Positions 1-9,373 are shown, counted from the stretch's first letter. The stretch is DNA of 64,000 nucleotides from Pseudoalteromonas luteoviolacea NCIMB 1944 (GCF_001625565.1 NZ_AUXS01000012.1:1-64000), one strand, 5' to 3'. Numbers and translations are program-made. Notes: generated from the letters alone by a model not told the origin.

Positions 1-20
1 AGCCACTCGGCCACCTCTCC
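1..20 (-). tRNA. tRNA-Ser, 5' end only
   Basis: Read on the minus strand, the first 20 bases begin GGAGAGGTGGCCGAGTGG, the acceptor stem and D-arm of a bacterial tRNA-Ser. The rest, including the anticodon and long variable arm, lies beyond the window edge, so the isoacceptor cannot be named. A well-formed promoter with a GC-rich discriminator lies directly upstream, as expected for a stable RNA gene. Confidence 0.8.
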
Positions 21-35
21 GTCTTTGTGGGGCGT

Positions 36-63
36 ATAATATAGAACAGAAAAAATAAGTCAA
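36..63 (-). promoter_or_regulatory. Promoter of the tRNA-Ser gene
   Basis: On the minus strand a -35 box TTGACT (58-63) and a -10 box TATTAT (36-41) are 16 bp apart. They are followed by ACGCCCC, a GC-rich discriminator typical of stringently controlled tRNA and rRNA promoters. The tRNA 5' end is about 15 bp downstream. Confidence 0.65.
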
Positions 64-140
64 ACACTTTTCTTGTAAAAAATGACTATATGGTGACAGA
101 TTGAACACACTGCCTTTTTTTCTTACAAATTGCTCTATTC

Positions 141-320
141 CTAGTCATTTCTGTAAGTTGTAGGGGTGGAGAACTTGCTCATGAGACGTTGTTTACGGTC
201 AAAAACCTCTTCAAGGTAGGAGTCCAAATAACCCAACTTTTGAAATTCGACAATACACTGTCTGCAGTATTCCCTTCTGGCAGCTTCATGCTTAATTTGT
301 TCTTCATCTAATTCCGGCAT
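141..320 (-). CDS. Small hypothetical protein, 59 aa
   Basis: An ATG at 318-320 opens an uninterrupted 59-codon frame ending in TAG at 141-143. The product starts MPELDEEQIKHEAARREYC and is highly charged, with a Cys pair C19-x2-C22 and a predicted helical middle (YLDSYLEEVFDRKQRLM). There is no signal peptide or membrane segment. The composition looks like a real soluble protein, but the ribosome binding site is weak and I recognise no family. It lies alone between the tRNA-Ser promoter and the lysS terminator. Function is unknown and it could still be a chance frame. Confidence 0.5.
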   Translation of the reverse strand: MPELDEEQIKHEAARREYCRQCIVEFQKLGYLDSYLEEVFDRKQRLMSKFSTPTTYRND

Positions 321-528
321 AATTGTATGTTTTCTGATGATTTATTTAACAGATGTGTCGTAAATGCCTCGTCAGTATAGGAATGAGCCAAAAAATTGCC
401 AACAAGCCTGACTGGAATATTTTGTATTTATTACGGATACATAAATGATAAGAGCCTGTTTTTGCGTAAAAACAGAGATATTATTGAGAAATACCAAATT
501 ATTTTTGAGATATATCTCACATGGATAA

Positions 529-556
529 AAGAAAAGCGCCTAAAGGCGCTTTTCTT
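529..556 (-). terminator. Intrinsic terminator of lysS
   Basis: A 12-bp perfect stem, AAGAAAAGCGCC and its complement around a 4-base loop, lies 11 bp beyond the lysS stop. It is A-rich on one flank and T-rich on the other, so it could work in either direction. Confidence 0.8.
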
Positions 557-567
557 TCTATATATTG

Positions 568-2109
568 TTAGTCCGCTTGCGGGCGCATATGCGGGAACAA
601 GATAACATCTTTGATTGTCGGTGAATCTGTGAATAGCATCACTAAACGGTCAATACCGATACCTTCACCTGCCGTTGGTGGTAAACCATACTCTAGCGCT
701 TGAATGTAGTCAGCATCATAGTGCATCGCTTCGTCATCACCAGCATCTTTTTCTTCTACCTGACGAGCAAAACGCTCAGCCTGATCTTGAGCATCGTTTA
801 ACTCTGAGAAGCCATTTGCAAGCTCACGTCCACCTACGAAAAACTCGAAGCGATCTGTAATGAATGGATTTTCATCGTTGCGGCGTGCTAATGGAGATAC
901 TTCCCAAGGGTATTCAGTGATGAAAGTTGGCTGAATTAGCTTGTGTTCTGCAGTCTCTTCAAAGATCTCACACAAGAATTTACCAGCACCCCATACACAC
1001 TTTTCAGGGATCTTCACATGCACTTTCTTCGCGTAAGCAACTAGCTCATCAAAGTGGTTTTCAGGATCTTTAAAGATGTGGGCACTTTCTTCTGCATCTG
1101 GGCCATGCTTAATGATTGCATCCGCCATTGATAAACGTTCGAATTGCTTACCAAAGTCGTATTCGATTGTTTCAACAACTTCACCTTCTGCATTCTTAAC
1201 AGTGTTGATAACCGTTGTCGTGCCAAGTACATCTTGAGCAACTGTACGCAACATGTCTTCTGTTAAGTTCATAAGATCTTTGTAATCAGCATAAGCTTGG
1301 TAGAACTCAATCATAGTGAATTCTGGGTTATGGCGTGTTGAAAGACCTTCATTACGGAAGTTACGGTTGATCTCAAATACACGGTCAAACCCACCAACGA
1401 CCAAACGCTTAAGGTAAAGCTCAGGAGCGATACGCAGATACATATCAATGTCTAATGCATTGTGATGCGTCACAAATGGACGTGCCGTTGCACCACCAGG
1501 AATAACCTGAAGCATTGGTGTTTCAACTTCCATGAAGTCACGCTCAGCAAGGAAACGGCGAATACCTTCAATCACTTTTGAGCGAATACGGAAAGTTTCA
1601 CGCGTATCCATGTTGGTGATTAAATCTACATAACGCTGACGATACTTGGCTTCTTGATCAGTCAGACCATGAAACTTTTCAGGTAATGGACGAAGTGATT
1701 TGGTCAACAGTTCATACTGAACCATATCTACATATAGATCACCTTTGCCTGACTTGTGAAGTGGACCAGATACACCGATGATGTCGCCAATATCTAGTTG
1801 ACCATACTTCTCTTTAAGTGCTTTCTGTACGTCTTTTGATGCATATGCTTGGATGCGACCTTTCATGTCTTGTAAAACAAGGAAAGGGCCACGCTTAGCA
1901 AGGATACGACCAGCTACCGATACCTGATGGTCTAATTCAACAAGCTCTTCTTTCGATTTATCACCAAACTTAGCCTGTAGATCAGCCGTATAGTCTTCAC
2001 GGCGGAAGGTGTTCGGATGGCCATTGGCATCACAATTCTCACGAATTGAGTCCAATTTTGCGCGACGCTCAGCAATGAGTTTGTTTTCGTCTTGGATTTG
2101 ATCTGTCAT
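568..2109 (-). CDS. lysS: Lysine--tRNA ligase, class II
   Basis: This cytoplasmic enzyme charges tRNA-Lys with lysine using ATP. The 513-residue length matches bacterial LysS. An N-terminal OB-fold anticodon-binding domain (about residues 60-175, [17 protein letters not shown]) is followed by the class II catalytic core, with motif 2 ([20 protein letters not shown]) and motif 3 ([20 protein letters not shown]). It is the last gene of the xerD-dsbC-recJ-prfB-lysS group, starts 27 bp after prfB and is closed by a terminator. The prfB-lysS pairing is the same as in E. coli. Confidence 0.97.
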   Translation of the reverse strand: MTDQIQDENKLIAERRAKLDSIRENCDANGHPNTFRREDYTADLQAKFGDKSKEELVELDHQVSVAGRILAKRGPFLVLQDMKGRIQAYASKDVQKALKEKYGQLDIGDIIGVSGPLHKSGKGDLYVDMVQYELLTKSLRPLPEKFHGLTDQEAKYRQRYVDLITNMDTRETFRIRSKVIEGIRRFLAERDFMEVETPMLQVIPGGATARPFVTHHNALDIDMYLRIAPELYLKRLVVGGFDRVFEINRNFRNEGLSTRHNPEFTMIEFYQAYADYKDLMNLTEDMLRTVAQDVLGTTTVINTVKNAEGEVVETIEYDFGKQFERLSMADAIIKHGPDAEESAHIFKDPENHFDELVAYAKKVHVKIPEKCVWGAGKFLCEIFEETAEHKLIQPTFITEYPWEVSPLARRNDENPFITDRFEFFVGGRELANGFSELNDAQDQAERFARQVEEKDAGDDEAMHYDADYIQALEYGLPPTAGEGIGIDRLVMLFTDSPTIKDVILFPHMRPQAD

Positions 2110-2136
2110 TTTTTAGCTCTTAGTTTAGCTTGTTGA

Positions 2137-3235
2137 TTAAAGGCCTGATTTCAGGCTAGCTTCGATAAATTTGTCTAGGTCGCCGTCTAATACAGCTTGT
2201 GTATTACGGTTTTCCACGCCAGTTCTTAAATCTTTGATTCTAGAATCATCTAGTACATAAGATCGGATCTGACTACCCCACCCGATGTCTGATTTTGCAT
2301 CTTCCTGAGACTGTTTTTCAGCATTTTGTTTTTTCATTTCAAGTTCAAACAATTTAGCTTTCAACTGCTTCATTGCTTGCGCTTTGTTTTTATGCTGAGA
2401 ACGGTCGTTTTGGCACTGCACAACGGTATTCGTTGGTAAGTGAGTAATACGTACCGCAGATTCTGTACGGTTTACGTGCTGACCACCAGCCCCGGACGCG
2501 CGATACACGTCAATACGTAAGTCTGCTGGGTTAATCTCAATCTCAATATTGTCATCAATTTCAGGGTAAATAAATGCAGAGGCAAAAGAGGTGTGACGGC
2601 GGCCTGTTGAGTCAAACGGGCTCTTGCGTACAAGGCGGTGAACACCTGTTTCAGTGCGTAACCAGCCATAAGCATATTCTCCAGAAACTCGTACTGTCGC
2701 GCCTTTGATACCTGCTACATCTCCATCAGTTGCCTCAACGATTTCGACTTTGAAGCCTTTCGCTTCCGCCCAGCGCAAATACATGCGCAGTAGCATGTTA
2801 CACCAATCTTGTGCTTCGGTACCGCCAGAGCCAGACTGTAAATCTATATAGGCATCGTTGGCATCTTGCTCACCTGAGAACATACGGCGGAATTCTAGTT
2901 TTTCTAGCTGCGCGACTAAACCTTCAACTTCCCCTTGCGCTTCAACAAAAGTGTCTTCATCTTCTGCTTCTACCGCGAGTTCTACCAGGCCTTCCGCGTC
3001 ATCCGCACCAGCAACTAGGTTATCTATGGTTTCGACAATCACCTCAAGAGATGACTTTTCACGACCTAAAGCTTGTGCTTTTTCTGGCTCATTCCATACT
3101 GCTGGGTCTTCAAGTTCGGCATTGACTTCCTCTAAACGCTCTTGTTTTAGAGCATAGTCAAAGATACCCCCGAAGAAGCTCAGTACGTTCGCGAATTTCC
3201 TTGATTTGATTAATCACAGGATTCACTTCAAACAT
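2137..3235 (-). CDS. prfB: Peptide chain release factor 2, programmed +1 frameshift
   Basis: RF2 releases finished proteins at UGA and UAA. The gene is read in two frames. Codons 1-25 run from ATG at 3235 ([10 protein letters not shown]...RGYL) to an in-frame TGA at 3158-3160. Skipping the T at 3160 continues with [13 protein letters not shown] for about 340 more residues, giving about 365. The shift site CGG GGG TAT CTT TGA C differs from the E. coli site by one base and keeps the internal Shine-Dalgarno-like G-run and the CTT slip codon. The SPF anticodon-like motif ([10 protein letters not shown]) and the catalytic GGQ ([11 protein letters not shown]) are present. It lies between recJ and lysS, as in enterobacteria. 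Confidence 0.97.
3155..3176 (-). promoter_or_regulatory. prfB autoregulatory frameshift signal
   Basis: CGGGGG, then TATCTT and TGAC on the minus strand, forms the recoding site. The G-run pairs with the 16S anti-Shine-Dalgarno, CTT is the slip codon, and the weak TGA C context makes shifting depend on RF2 concentration. The first-frame and second-frame translations join exactly here. Confidence 0.93.
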
Positions 3236-3362
3236 CTACATTACTCCAATTTATGCCTTTACCACCTAGCCTGCACTCGCTATTTTCTAGTCAATTTACG
3301 ATGAGTGTTCAGGTAGGCTATCTAAACGGCCAATACTAACAAAATTTGCCGTCAGATATCAG

Positions 3363-3386
3363 CCCCAAAACGCGATAATTTTGGGG
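3363..3386. terminator. Hairpin between recJ and prfB
   Basis: A perfect 8-bp stem, CCCCAAAA with TTTTGGGG, surrounds an 8-base loop about 45 bp past the recJ stop, and flanking GATATC copies could extend it. No T-run follows on the minus strand, so it may be a processing or pausing hairpin and not a full terminator. Confidence 0.45.
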
Positions 3387-3428
3387 TTTATCCGGGATAT
3401 CTCTCACTGTGGGTGCAAATGTACTGTC

Positions 3429-5171
3429 TTACTCTTTGACAGCTTGAATTTCACGCACAATAAGTTGCAACGAAAACTTGCCTCTGAACTCATTGATATC
3501 CAATTGATATGCTACCTCAGCAAACTGAGCTGACATATTCGGCCAAGCCCTGAGATCAACATTAAATGCAATGGCATCAACCAGTTTTCCCGTCGGGTGT
3601 TTTAAAACAAGTTTCAAGTGTTTTTCCGCGACGAGCCGCTGCTGCACTAGCTCAAAACGTTCACTAAATATCGGTTCAGGAAATTGTTGCCCCCACGGCC
3701 CAGCCGCTTGAAGCTGGTTGGCAAACTCCATGTTAAAGCACTCGCTAGGCAATGCGCCATCTGTAAGCAAAACACTTTGTTTTAACTCTTCTGTGAGTTG
3801 TTTTTCAACTTCAGTTTCAAATGCGACTTTGAACTGTGTAAATTGAGCTTCATTGATACTAAGGCCAGCAGCCATAGCATGACCACCAAACTTTAAAATT
3901 AACCCCGGGGATTGAGTATTTATGCGCTCCAACAGATCCCGCATATGAATGCCCTCTATGGAACGACAAGAACCTTTTATTTGCCCCTCATCCCCTTGCG
4001 CAAATATCACCGCTGGCCTGTGGTACTTTTCTTTTAGTCGGCCCGCTAAGATCCCTATCACACCTTGGTGCCAGTCATCTTGAAACAAACATACGGCTGT
4101 TGGAATTGTTTGGGTCTTATAACTCAATCGCTCTAGTACGGCTTGCGCTTCTTGTTGCATGCCCTGCTCTATCTCGCGCCTTTCGTGGTTTAAACTATCT
4201 AATTCGTTGGCAATTCGACGGGCTTGGTACTCATCCTTGGCCAATAAGCACGCAATGCCCAAGCTCATATCATCTAGCCGCCCAGCCGCGTTCAATCGCG
4301 GCGCAAGGGAAAAGCCAAAATCACTGGCTGTTAAACGATTCATATTGCGATTGGACACTTCTATCAGCGCTTTAATGCCTGGGCGCGTTTGGCCGTTTTT
4401 AATGCGCGCTAAACCTTGGAATACCAAGGTACGATTGTTTGCATCTAAAGCAACAACATCTGCAACCGTACCCAAGGCGACTATATCAAGTAGAGAAGCT
4501 AAATTAGGTTCTTGTCGCTGCGCATTTTGGAAGTACGATGTACCCCTAAGGTGATGGCGCAATGCGATCAATAGATAAAACGCGACACCCACTCCAGCTA
4601 TCGATTTCGACGGAAACTCACAGTCATGGCGATTAGGGTTGATGATAGCGTCCGCATTTGGCAACTGCTCACCTTGCAAGTGGTGATCTGTCACTATCAC
4701 AGCGATCCCCGCTGCTTTTACTATCTCAATCCCGGCAATGCATGAAATACCATTGTCCACTGTAATGACGAGATCTGGCCCCAATTGTACAATTTGTTCC
4801 GCCAGTGCAGGACTCAAGCCATAGCCTAAACTAAACCTATCTGGCACCAAATAATCTACGTTGGCAAAACCAAACTCAGGCAACCCCTGCATCAGTACGG
4901 CGGTACTGGTCGCCCCATCAGCATCAAAGTCACCGACGATGAGAATACGCTGCTGTGCATTGAGGGCTGAAGCCAGTATCTCACAGGCAACTGACATGTC
5001 TTTAAATAACTTAAAATCTAACAGAGTTGCTGCACTGTTATTCAACTCATTTGCAGATTGCACACCTCGTGCAGCATAGAGCTGTTTGATTACTGGATGG
5101 AGGCTATCAGGTAAGTAGCTGTCTTCAACGCGCGCCCGAGGCTGGATCTTGGTTTGCATAGAACTCTTCAT
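3429..5171 (-). CDS. recJ: Single-stranded-DNA-specific 5'-3' exonuclease RecJ
   Basis: RecJ degrades single-stranded DNA 5' to 3' in RecF-pathway recombination, mismatch repair and base excision repair. The 580-residue length is normal. DHH-family metal motifs are visible: DFDADG near residue 81, TDHH near 162 with GVGVAFYLL following, and the DHHA1 glycine-rich stretch FGGHAMAAGLS in the second half. An OB-like C-terminal region follows. Start 5171 (MKSSMQTKIQ) or the internal ATG four codons on are both possible; the latter has a better-spaced GAAGAG. It lies between dsbC and prfB in the conserved order. Confidence 0.95.
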   Translation of the reverse strand: MKSSMQTKIQPRARVEDSYLPDSLHPVIKQLYAARGVQSANELNNSAATLLDFKLFKDMSVACEILASALNAQQRILIVGDFDADGATSTAVLMQGLPEFGFANVDYLVPDRFSLGYGLSPALAEQIVQLGPDLVITVDNGISCIAGIEIVKAAGIAVIVTDHHLQGEQLPNADAIINPNRHDCEFPSKSIAGVGVAFYLLIALRHHLRGTSYFQNAQRQEPNLASLLDIVALGTVADVVALDANNRTLVFQGLARIKNGQTRPGIKALIEVSNRNMNRLTASDFGFSLAPRLNAAGRLDDMSLGIACLLAKDEYQARRIANELDSLNHERREIEQGMQQEAQAVLERLSYKTQTIPTAVCLFQDDWHQGVIGILAGRLKEKYHRPAVIFAQGDEGQIKGSCRSIEGIHMRDLLERINTQSPGLILKFGGHAMAAGLSINEAQFTQFKVAFETEVEKQLTEELKQSVLLTDGALPSECFNMEFANQLQAAGPWGQQFPEPIFSERFELVQQRLVAEKHLKLVLKHPTGKLVDAIAFNVDLRAWPNMSAQFAEVAYQLDINEFRGKFSLQLIVREIQAVKE

Positions 5172-5235
5172 TTAACTTTCTAATATATCAATGTGCCGCT
5201 GCGAAGCGTATTTGTAGCGTAAAGCTTGCAGGCAC

Positions 5236-5261
5236 AAAAAAAGGCCGACCGGCCTTTTTTT
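5236..5261. terminator. Terminator between dsbC and recJ
   Basis: An 11-bp stem (AAAAAAAGGCC with its complement) surrounds a 4-base loop and is flanked by A and T runs, so it is a bidirectional intrinsic terminator. It lies 27 bp past dsbC and may partly separate recJ-prfB-lysS from xerD-dsbC. Confidence 0.8.
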
Positions 5262-5287
5262 CGCAATGTATCTATTATACGTAAAGC

Positions 5288-6019
5288 TTAAGACTTTGCA
5301 TTTCTTTCTAAAGACGCAGCTAGCTCGGCCGCAGGCTGATAACCAGGAATGATCGTACCGTCTTCAAGAATAATCGCTGGAGTGCCAGAAACACCGAACT
5401 TTTGACCTAACTGATAATGTTCAGCAACAGGTGCGCTACAGCCTTTTACATCCGCAACAGGGTTACCTGCTTTCGCTTCTGTCATTGCCGTTGCTGCATC
5501 TTTTGCACACCAAACATTCATTAAATCTTCATAACCTTGGCTTTGGATACCGCCGCGTGGGAAAGCAAGGTATTTAACGGTGATACCTGCTTCTAGGTAG
5601 TCTTCTAGCTCACGGTGAAGTTTACGACAGTAACCACAAGTGATATCTGTAAAAATCGTAACCTGATGCTTTTCATTTTCAGCTTTATAGACAATCATTG
5701 AGTCTTCATATTGCTTTAAGCCTTCTTTTCGAACGCCGCTCAATGCATCTTCAGTTAGGTTTTTTCTGTTTGGAATGTCAATTAATGCGCCTTGCATTAA
5801 GTAACGACCGTCTGGGCTTGAGTAAAAAACACCTCGGTCTGTGATCACCGTTTTTAAACCTGGGATCGGGCTATCCGAAATGTCATTAACTGACAACCCT
5901 AACCCAGCTAACGACTGCTGAATTGGGTTGATTGCAAAAACTCCCTCTTTTTCAGGTGCCTCATTTGCATACGCAGAAGCACCAACCGCAAGCGCGGCTG
6001 CTAACAATAACTTTTTCAT
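5288..6019 (-). CDS. dsbC: Thiol:disulfide interchange protein DsbC
   Basis: DsbC is a periplasmic disulfide isomerase that reshuffles wrong disulfides and is kept reduced by DsbD. From ATG 6019 the product has 243 residues, with a signal peptide (MKKLLLAAALAVGASAYA), an N-terminal dimerisation domain, a linker helix and a thioredoxin fold. The active site CGYC is at about C128-C131, the cis-proline loop is GTPAI, and a second Cys pair matches the structural disulfide. An ATG nine codons upstream exists but would put charged residues before the signal peptide. It lies between xerD and recJ, as in E. coli. Confidence 0.95.
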   Translation of the reverse strand: MKKLLLAAALAVGASAYANEAPEKEGVFAINPIQQSLAGLGLSVNDISDSPIPGLKTVITDRGVFYSSPDGRYLMQGALIDIPNRKNLTEDALSGVRKEGLKQYEDSMIVYKAENEKHQVTIFTDITCGYCRKLHRELEDYLEAGITVKYLAFPRGGIQSQGYEDLMNVWCAKDAATAMTEAKAGNPVADVKGCSAPVAEHYQLGQKFGVSGTPAIILEDGTIIPGYQPAAELAASLERNAKS

Positions 6020-6082
6020 CTTTGTTCTCGTAAATTCGTTCTTCATTCACCAATAAGACCGTAAAACTGCAAATAAATTCCA

Positions 6083-7009
6083 TCAAGCCCTAGGGTGGTG
6101 TTGCTCGTGTAATGATTTTAATCGCTCACTAGCAACATGGGTATATATTTGTGTCGTTGACAAGTCACTATGACCCAACATCATTTGCACAACGCGTAAG
6201 TCCGCTCCATGATTCAGCAAATGTGTTGCAAATGCATGACGTAACGTATGTGGCGATAACGGAGACTTAACATCAGCCAACATAGCATAGTGTTTGATTC
6301 TATGCCAAAAAGTTTGCCGTGTCATACCTATGCCACGCTTGGAAGGAAACACAAAATCATTGGCATGTTTGACCATTTGTGGCCGACCCACTTTTAAAAA
6401 TTGTTCAACCCAACGCAATGACTCTTGACCCATCGGGACCATACGCTCTTTGCCGCCTTTGCCTTTCACTAACACCACAGCTTGGCGTAAATTGATTTGC
6501 TCAATTCTCAGACCAACCAGCTCGGTTACACGTAATCCCGTAGCATACAGCAATTCCAACATTGCTTTATCTCTTAGCCCCATGGCATCTTCCACATTCG
6601 GTGCAGCGAGTAATGCTTCGACTTCTTGCTCCGTTAGCGTTTTTGGCAAAGACTGTACTGTTTTAGGTTGTGCAATATTCGCCAAAGGACTTTGAGCGAT
6701 TTTTTTGTGATTCACCCAATACAAGTAAAATCTTTTTAATGCGCTTATTGAACGTGCGGTGCTCCTAGGTTTGAGGCCTAAATCAACACGGTGAGCCAAA
6801 TAGGCTTCGATATCTGCCACACTGACCGCCAAGATCTCTTGTCCATTGAGCTGTGCTTGTACAAAATCAGAAAACTTCTCTAAGTCATTCCTGTACGCAG
6901 CGATTGTATTATCACTCAGCCCTTGCTCTAAAAATAGCGCATCTAAAAACAATTCTATGGGATCAAAATGGTCATCATCTAATTCGAGTATGGTTTCTTG
7001 TTCGTTCAC
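6083..7009 (-). CDS. xerD: Site-specific tyrosine recombinase XerD
   Basis: With XerC, XerD resolves chromosome dimers at dif under FtsK control. The 308-residue protein has an N-terminal SAM-like core-binding domain (about 15-105) and a catalytic domain with R160 (ATGLRVTEL), K184 (GKGGKER), H254 and R257 (HTLRHAFATH), H280 (LGHSDLSTT) and nucleophile Y289 (QIYTHV). All six residues are intact. Translation appears to begin at GTG, as there is no nearby ATG. It is the first gene of the xerD-dsbC-recJ-prfB-lysS set and diverges from fldB, as in other gammaproteobacteria. Confidence 0.96.
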   Translation of the reverse strand: MNEQETILELDDDHFDPIELFLDALFLEQGLSDNTIAAYRNDLEKFSDFVQAQLNGQEILAVSVADIEAYLAHRVDLGLKPRSTARSISALKRFYLYWVNHKKIAQSPLANIAQPKTVQSLPKTLTEQEVEALLAAPNVEDAMGLRDKAMLELLYATGLRVTELVGLRIEQINLRQAVVLVKGKGGKERMVPMGQESLRWVEQFLKVGRPQMVKHANDFVFPSKRGIGMTRQTFWHRIKHYAMLADVKSPLSPHTLRHAFATHLLNHGADLRVVQMMLGHSDLSTTQIYTHVASERLKSLHEQHHPRA

Positions 7010-7086
7010 GGGCTGCCTGTATCAATTGATTAAGCCTTAATGTAGACTGCCCCCATATAATAACAGCCATTCGAGTGAAGAATACA

Positions 7087-7608
7087 ATGCAAATCGGGTT
7101 ATTTTACGGTTCAACAACCTGTTATACAGAAATGGCCGCCGAAAAAATGCAAGACATCATAGGTAAAGACATGGTGTCACTACACAATATCAAAGATGAA
7201 CCATTGAAAAATGCGGAGCAATTCGACTTTTTGATTTTTGGTATCTCAACCTGGGACTTTGGTGAACTGCAAGAAGACTGGGAGTCTCAGTGGGATGATA
7301 TCGAGAATGTCGAGCTAGGTGGCAAAACCATCGCGTTATTTGGCATGGGTGATCAACAAGGTTATGGCCAATGGTTTCAAGATGCACTGGGCATGCTACA
7401 TGATAAAATTGCTCCTCAAGGCGTTAATTTTATTGGATATTGGCCAAATTCTGATGACTATGAATTTGAAGCATCAAAAGCACTCAGTGAGGATGGCAAA
7501 CACTTTGTCGGACTCGCGCTAGACGAAGACAGTCAATATGAAAAAAGCGATGAGCGCATTGCCACTTGGATTGAACAAGTAATGACTGAATACGCCAATA
7601 CCCTTTAG
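7087..7608 (+). CDS. fldB: Flavodoxin FldB
   Basis: FldB is a small soluble FMN-binding electron carrier. The 173-residue product starts [20 protein letters not shown], the phosphate-binding loop (GSTTCYT) of long-chain flavodoxins. [12 protein letters not shown] and [10 protein letters not shown] are the flavin-flanking loops, and [16 protein letters not shown] near the C terminus closely follows E. coli FldB. A GTG four codons upstream is in frame, but GAGTGAAG lies six bases before ATG 7087, so that start is preferred. It diverges from xerD, a conserved neighbour. Confidence 0.93.
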   Translation: MQIGLFYGSTTCYTEMAAEKMQDIIGKDMVSLHNIKDEPLKNAEQFDFLIFGISTWDFGELQEDWESQWDDIENVELGGKTIALFGMGDQQGYGQWFQDALGMLHDKIAPQGVNFIGYWPNSDDYEFEASKALSEDGKHFVGLALDEDSQYEKSDERIATWIEQVMTEYANTL

Positions 7609-7616
7609 ATTGTTAT

Positions 7617-7636
7617 TGAGCGGCAAAGCCCGCTCA
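7617..7636. terminator. Hairpin between fldB and the VanZ-like gene
   Basis: A 7-bp perfect stem (TGAGCGG with CCGCTCA) and a 6-base loop fill the gap between two convergent stop codons. There is no T-run on either side, so it would be a weak terminator. Confidence 0.45.
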
Positions 7637-8032
7637 TTATACCTGTGGCAACCTAGCAGTTGTTACAACTAGCCGACAAAACATTGTACCTACCAATACG
7701 CCCAGTAAATTTGCCAAAAAATCCAATGGGTCAAATGAACGACTGGGAATAAATAACTGACTAGACTCCTCAATCACAACAAATAACAAAACAAATAAAC
7801 TCCCTTGATAAACTCTCCAACCCAAAAATCGCCGAGTTTTAAACTTCCAAGCAGCATTCACCAATGAACTTAGCACCATAAATAAAACAAAATGCCCTAT
7901 TTTGTCTCCATAAGGCAACCTTTGCACCAGTTCAAAAAAGATACTGTGACCGCCTGTATTGGCCAAATAGACCATATAGCAAATAAATGCTAAGAAACTT
8001 GTCGCAACTATGACAACACAACGATATAGCAC
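7637..8032 (-). CDS. VanZ-family membrane protein
   Basis: The 131-residue integral membrane protein has three to four hydrophobic helices. It carries the VanZ signature GDKIGHFVLFMVLSSL, then EESSQLFIPSRSFDPLDFL and a closing helix ANLLGVLVG. VanZ-like proteins are widespread and mostly uncharacterised; the founding member contributes to teicoplanin resistance, which is not implied here. It starts 13 bp after the HExxH gene on the same strand and may share its transcript. Confidence 0.8.
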   Translation of the reverse strand: MLYRCVVIVATSFLAFICYMVYLANTGGHSIFFELVQRLPYGDKIGHFVLFMVLSSLVNAAWKFKTRRFLGWRVYQGSLFVLLFVVIEESSQLFIPSRSFDPLDFLANLLGVLVGTMFCRLVVTTARLPQV

Positions 8033-8045
8033 TCAATACTCCTTA

Positions 8046-8555
8046 TCAGTTCCAAGACATGGTTCTTATCCACATTTTCATAGTCGGAAACCCTTTCTCA
8101 GGGCAACTCATTTGGTATGCGCTTAACAGTGGGTGTCCAATCCCTCCACCCTGTTCAAAAGCGCTGATGAGACTTTCACTGGCTCCTCGGTACCCGGCTT
8201 CATGGAACACAATGTCCAACGAAAAGCCTAAATACTTCGCCGCCGCTACAGACCAAGCAGTGGCAGCCATTTCTTCGCCCATCATTTGTTGTTTGGGACG
8301 ACTATTCTTTAGTCCCGTCTTATAGATATCACCATCTAGCAGATGACGTTCAGTAGGCTCACATACAGCGTAATGTCCTGCCTCATGTAAAATATCCCCA
8401 GGGTAAGTCAGTTTATTAAGATCAATTTCTAGTCGACCCTGACGATGCCGCAATCCTGGCAGAAAAGTATCTTCGCCTAAACTTGACAGCTTATATGGCA
8501 GGCCTATTTCGGTTAAAAAGCTCAGAATTAACTTTAGCTGTTGTGCGCGCTCCAT
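8046..8555 (-). CDS. Uncharacterised protein with HExxH metal-binding motif
   Basis: I do not recognise a named family for this 169-residue soluble protein. ILHEAGHYAV near residues 56-65 contains HEAGH, the zinc ligand and catalytic pair of zincin metallopeptidases, as in the IrrE/ImmA domain. GEEMAATAWSVAAAKYLG follows about 35 residues later and could supply a third ligand glutamate. No signal peptide or DNA-binding helix is seen. It lies between trmN6 and the VanZ-like gene on the same strand. A cytoplasmic peptidase is an inference from the motif; a catalytically dead relative is possible. Confidence 0.7.
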   Translation of the reverse strand: MERAQQLKLILSFLTEIGLPYKLSSLGEDTFLPGLRHRQGRLEIDLNKLTYPGDILHEAGHYAVCEPTERHLLDGDIYKTGLKNSRPKQQMMGEEMAATAWSVAAAKYLGFSLDIVFHEAGYRGASESLISAFEQGGGIGHPLLSAYQMSCPEKGFPTMKMWIRTMSWN

Positions 8556-8607
8556 CTCACTCCTTATTTTTAAACAACTTGTTCGTATGTTTACTCCCTG
8601 TACAGCT

Positions 8608-9306
8608 TTACATTTTCAAATAAAAATCTCGACACAACCTTGTGTATAACTCACTGTAGTGATTATTCATATCATAAATACACAGAGACTCTGTTTTTAG
8701 CGGCTCTGCATATTTTGACAGTTCGAACATCAAACGTGAGACCGGCTTTGTTGGCGTGGTATTTACTTCGCATTGACGGACTAAATATAGACCTTTACAT
8801 CGCGCTTGTTCAATAAAAACCTGTGCACCATCATAGGGTAATATAATCGCCAGCCTCCCAGCTTCTGACGAGAGGCGAAGAAAAGCCTCTATCAACTCGA
8901 AAAAACTCAAACTGTCGGTATGTCGCGCTGTATTTCTTTGTGTATTATTGCCTTTCAGGCTGCCTTGAAAATAGGGCGGATTGCTGATGATTAGGTCGAA
9001 CTTCTCCCCATTATCAAATCCCTGAACCGCCTGATGGTGTAAGTTTATATCGGGCCATGGCGACTGATCAAAGTTGTGACGTGCATCTTTGACTGCGAGC
9101 TCATCAATTTCAATCGCACTGATAGCTAAGCTTGGACTTCGTTGTTTGACCATCAAACTCAACAGCCCAGTGCCCGTTCCGATATCTAATACCCTCTTTG
9201 CGCCGCGCAGCGACACCCATGCGCCAAACATTATCCCATCGGTTGAAACCTTCATTGCGGCATGGTTTTGGTCAATTTTAAATTGTTTAAATGCAAAGCT
9301 TGTCAT
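8608..9306 (-). CDS. trmN6: tRNA1(Val) (adenine(37)-N6)-methyltransferase
   Basis: This SAM-dependent enzyme methylates N6 of A37 in tRNA-Val (YfiC family). The 232-residue product starts MTSFAFKQFKIDQNHAAMKV. It has the SAM-binding loop LDIGTGTGLLSLM and the catalytic NPPY motif (LIISNPPYFQGS). An in-frame ATG ten codons upstream is less likely, because AAAAGGTG lies five bases before ATG 9306. It diverges from srmB with a 67-bp gap, the E. coli yfiC/srmB arrangement, which supports both calls. Confidence 0.92.
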   Translation of the reverse strand: MTSFAFKQFKIDQNHAAMKVSTDGIMFGAWVSLRGAKRVLDIGTGTGLLSLMVKQRSPSLAISAIEIDELAVKDARHNFDQSPWPDINLHHQAVQGFDNGEKFDLIISNPPYFQGSLKGNNTQRNTARHTDSLSFFELIEAFLRLSSEAGRLAIILPYDGAQVFIEQARCKGLYLVRQCEVNTTPTKPVSRLMFELSKYAEPLKTESLCIYDMNNHYSELYTRLCRDFYLKM

Positions 9307-9373
9307 ATTGCACCTTTTAGAAAACGCCAAGCACAAGTATAATTCCGCTATTGTCCTTTATTTGTGATGCATT

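Noticed and set aside
396..605. Plus-strand frame of 69 residues before lysS
   Set aside because: It starts at a rare TTG without a binding site, runs through the lysS terminator and into the lysS coding end, and its composition is not protein-like.
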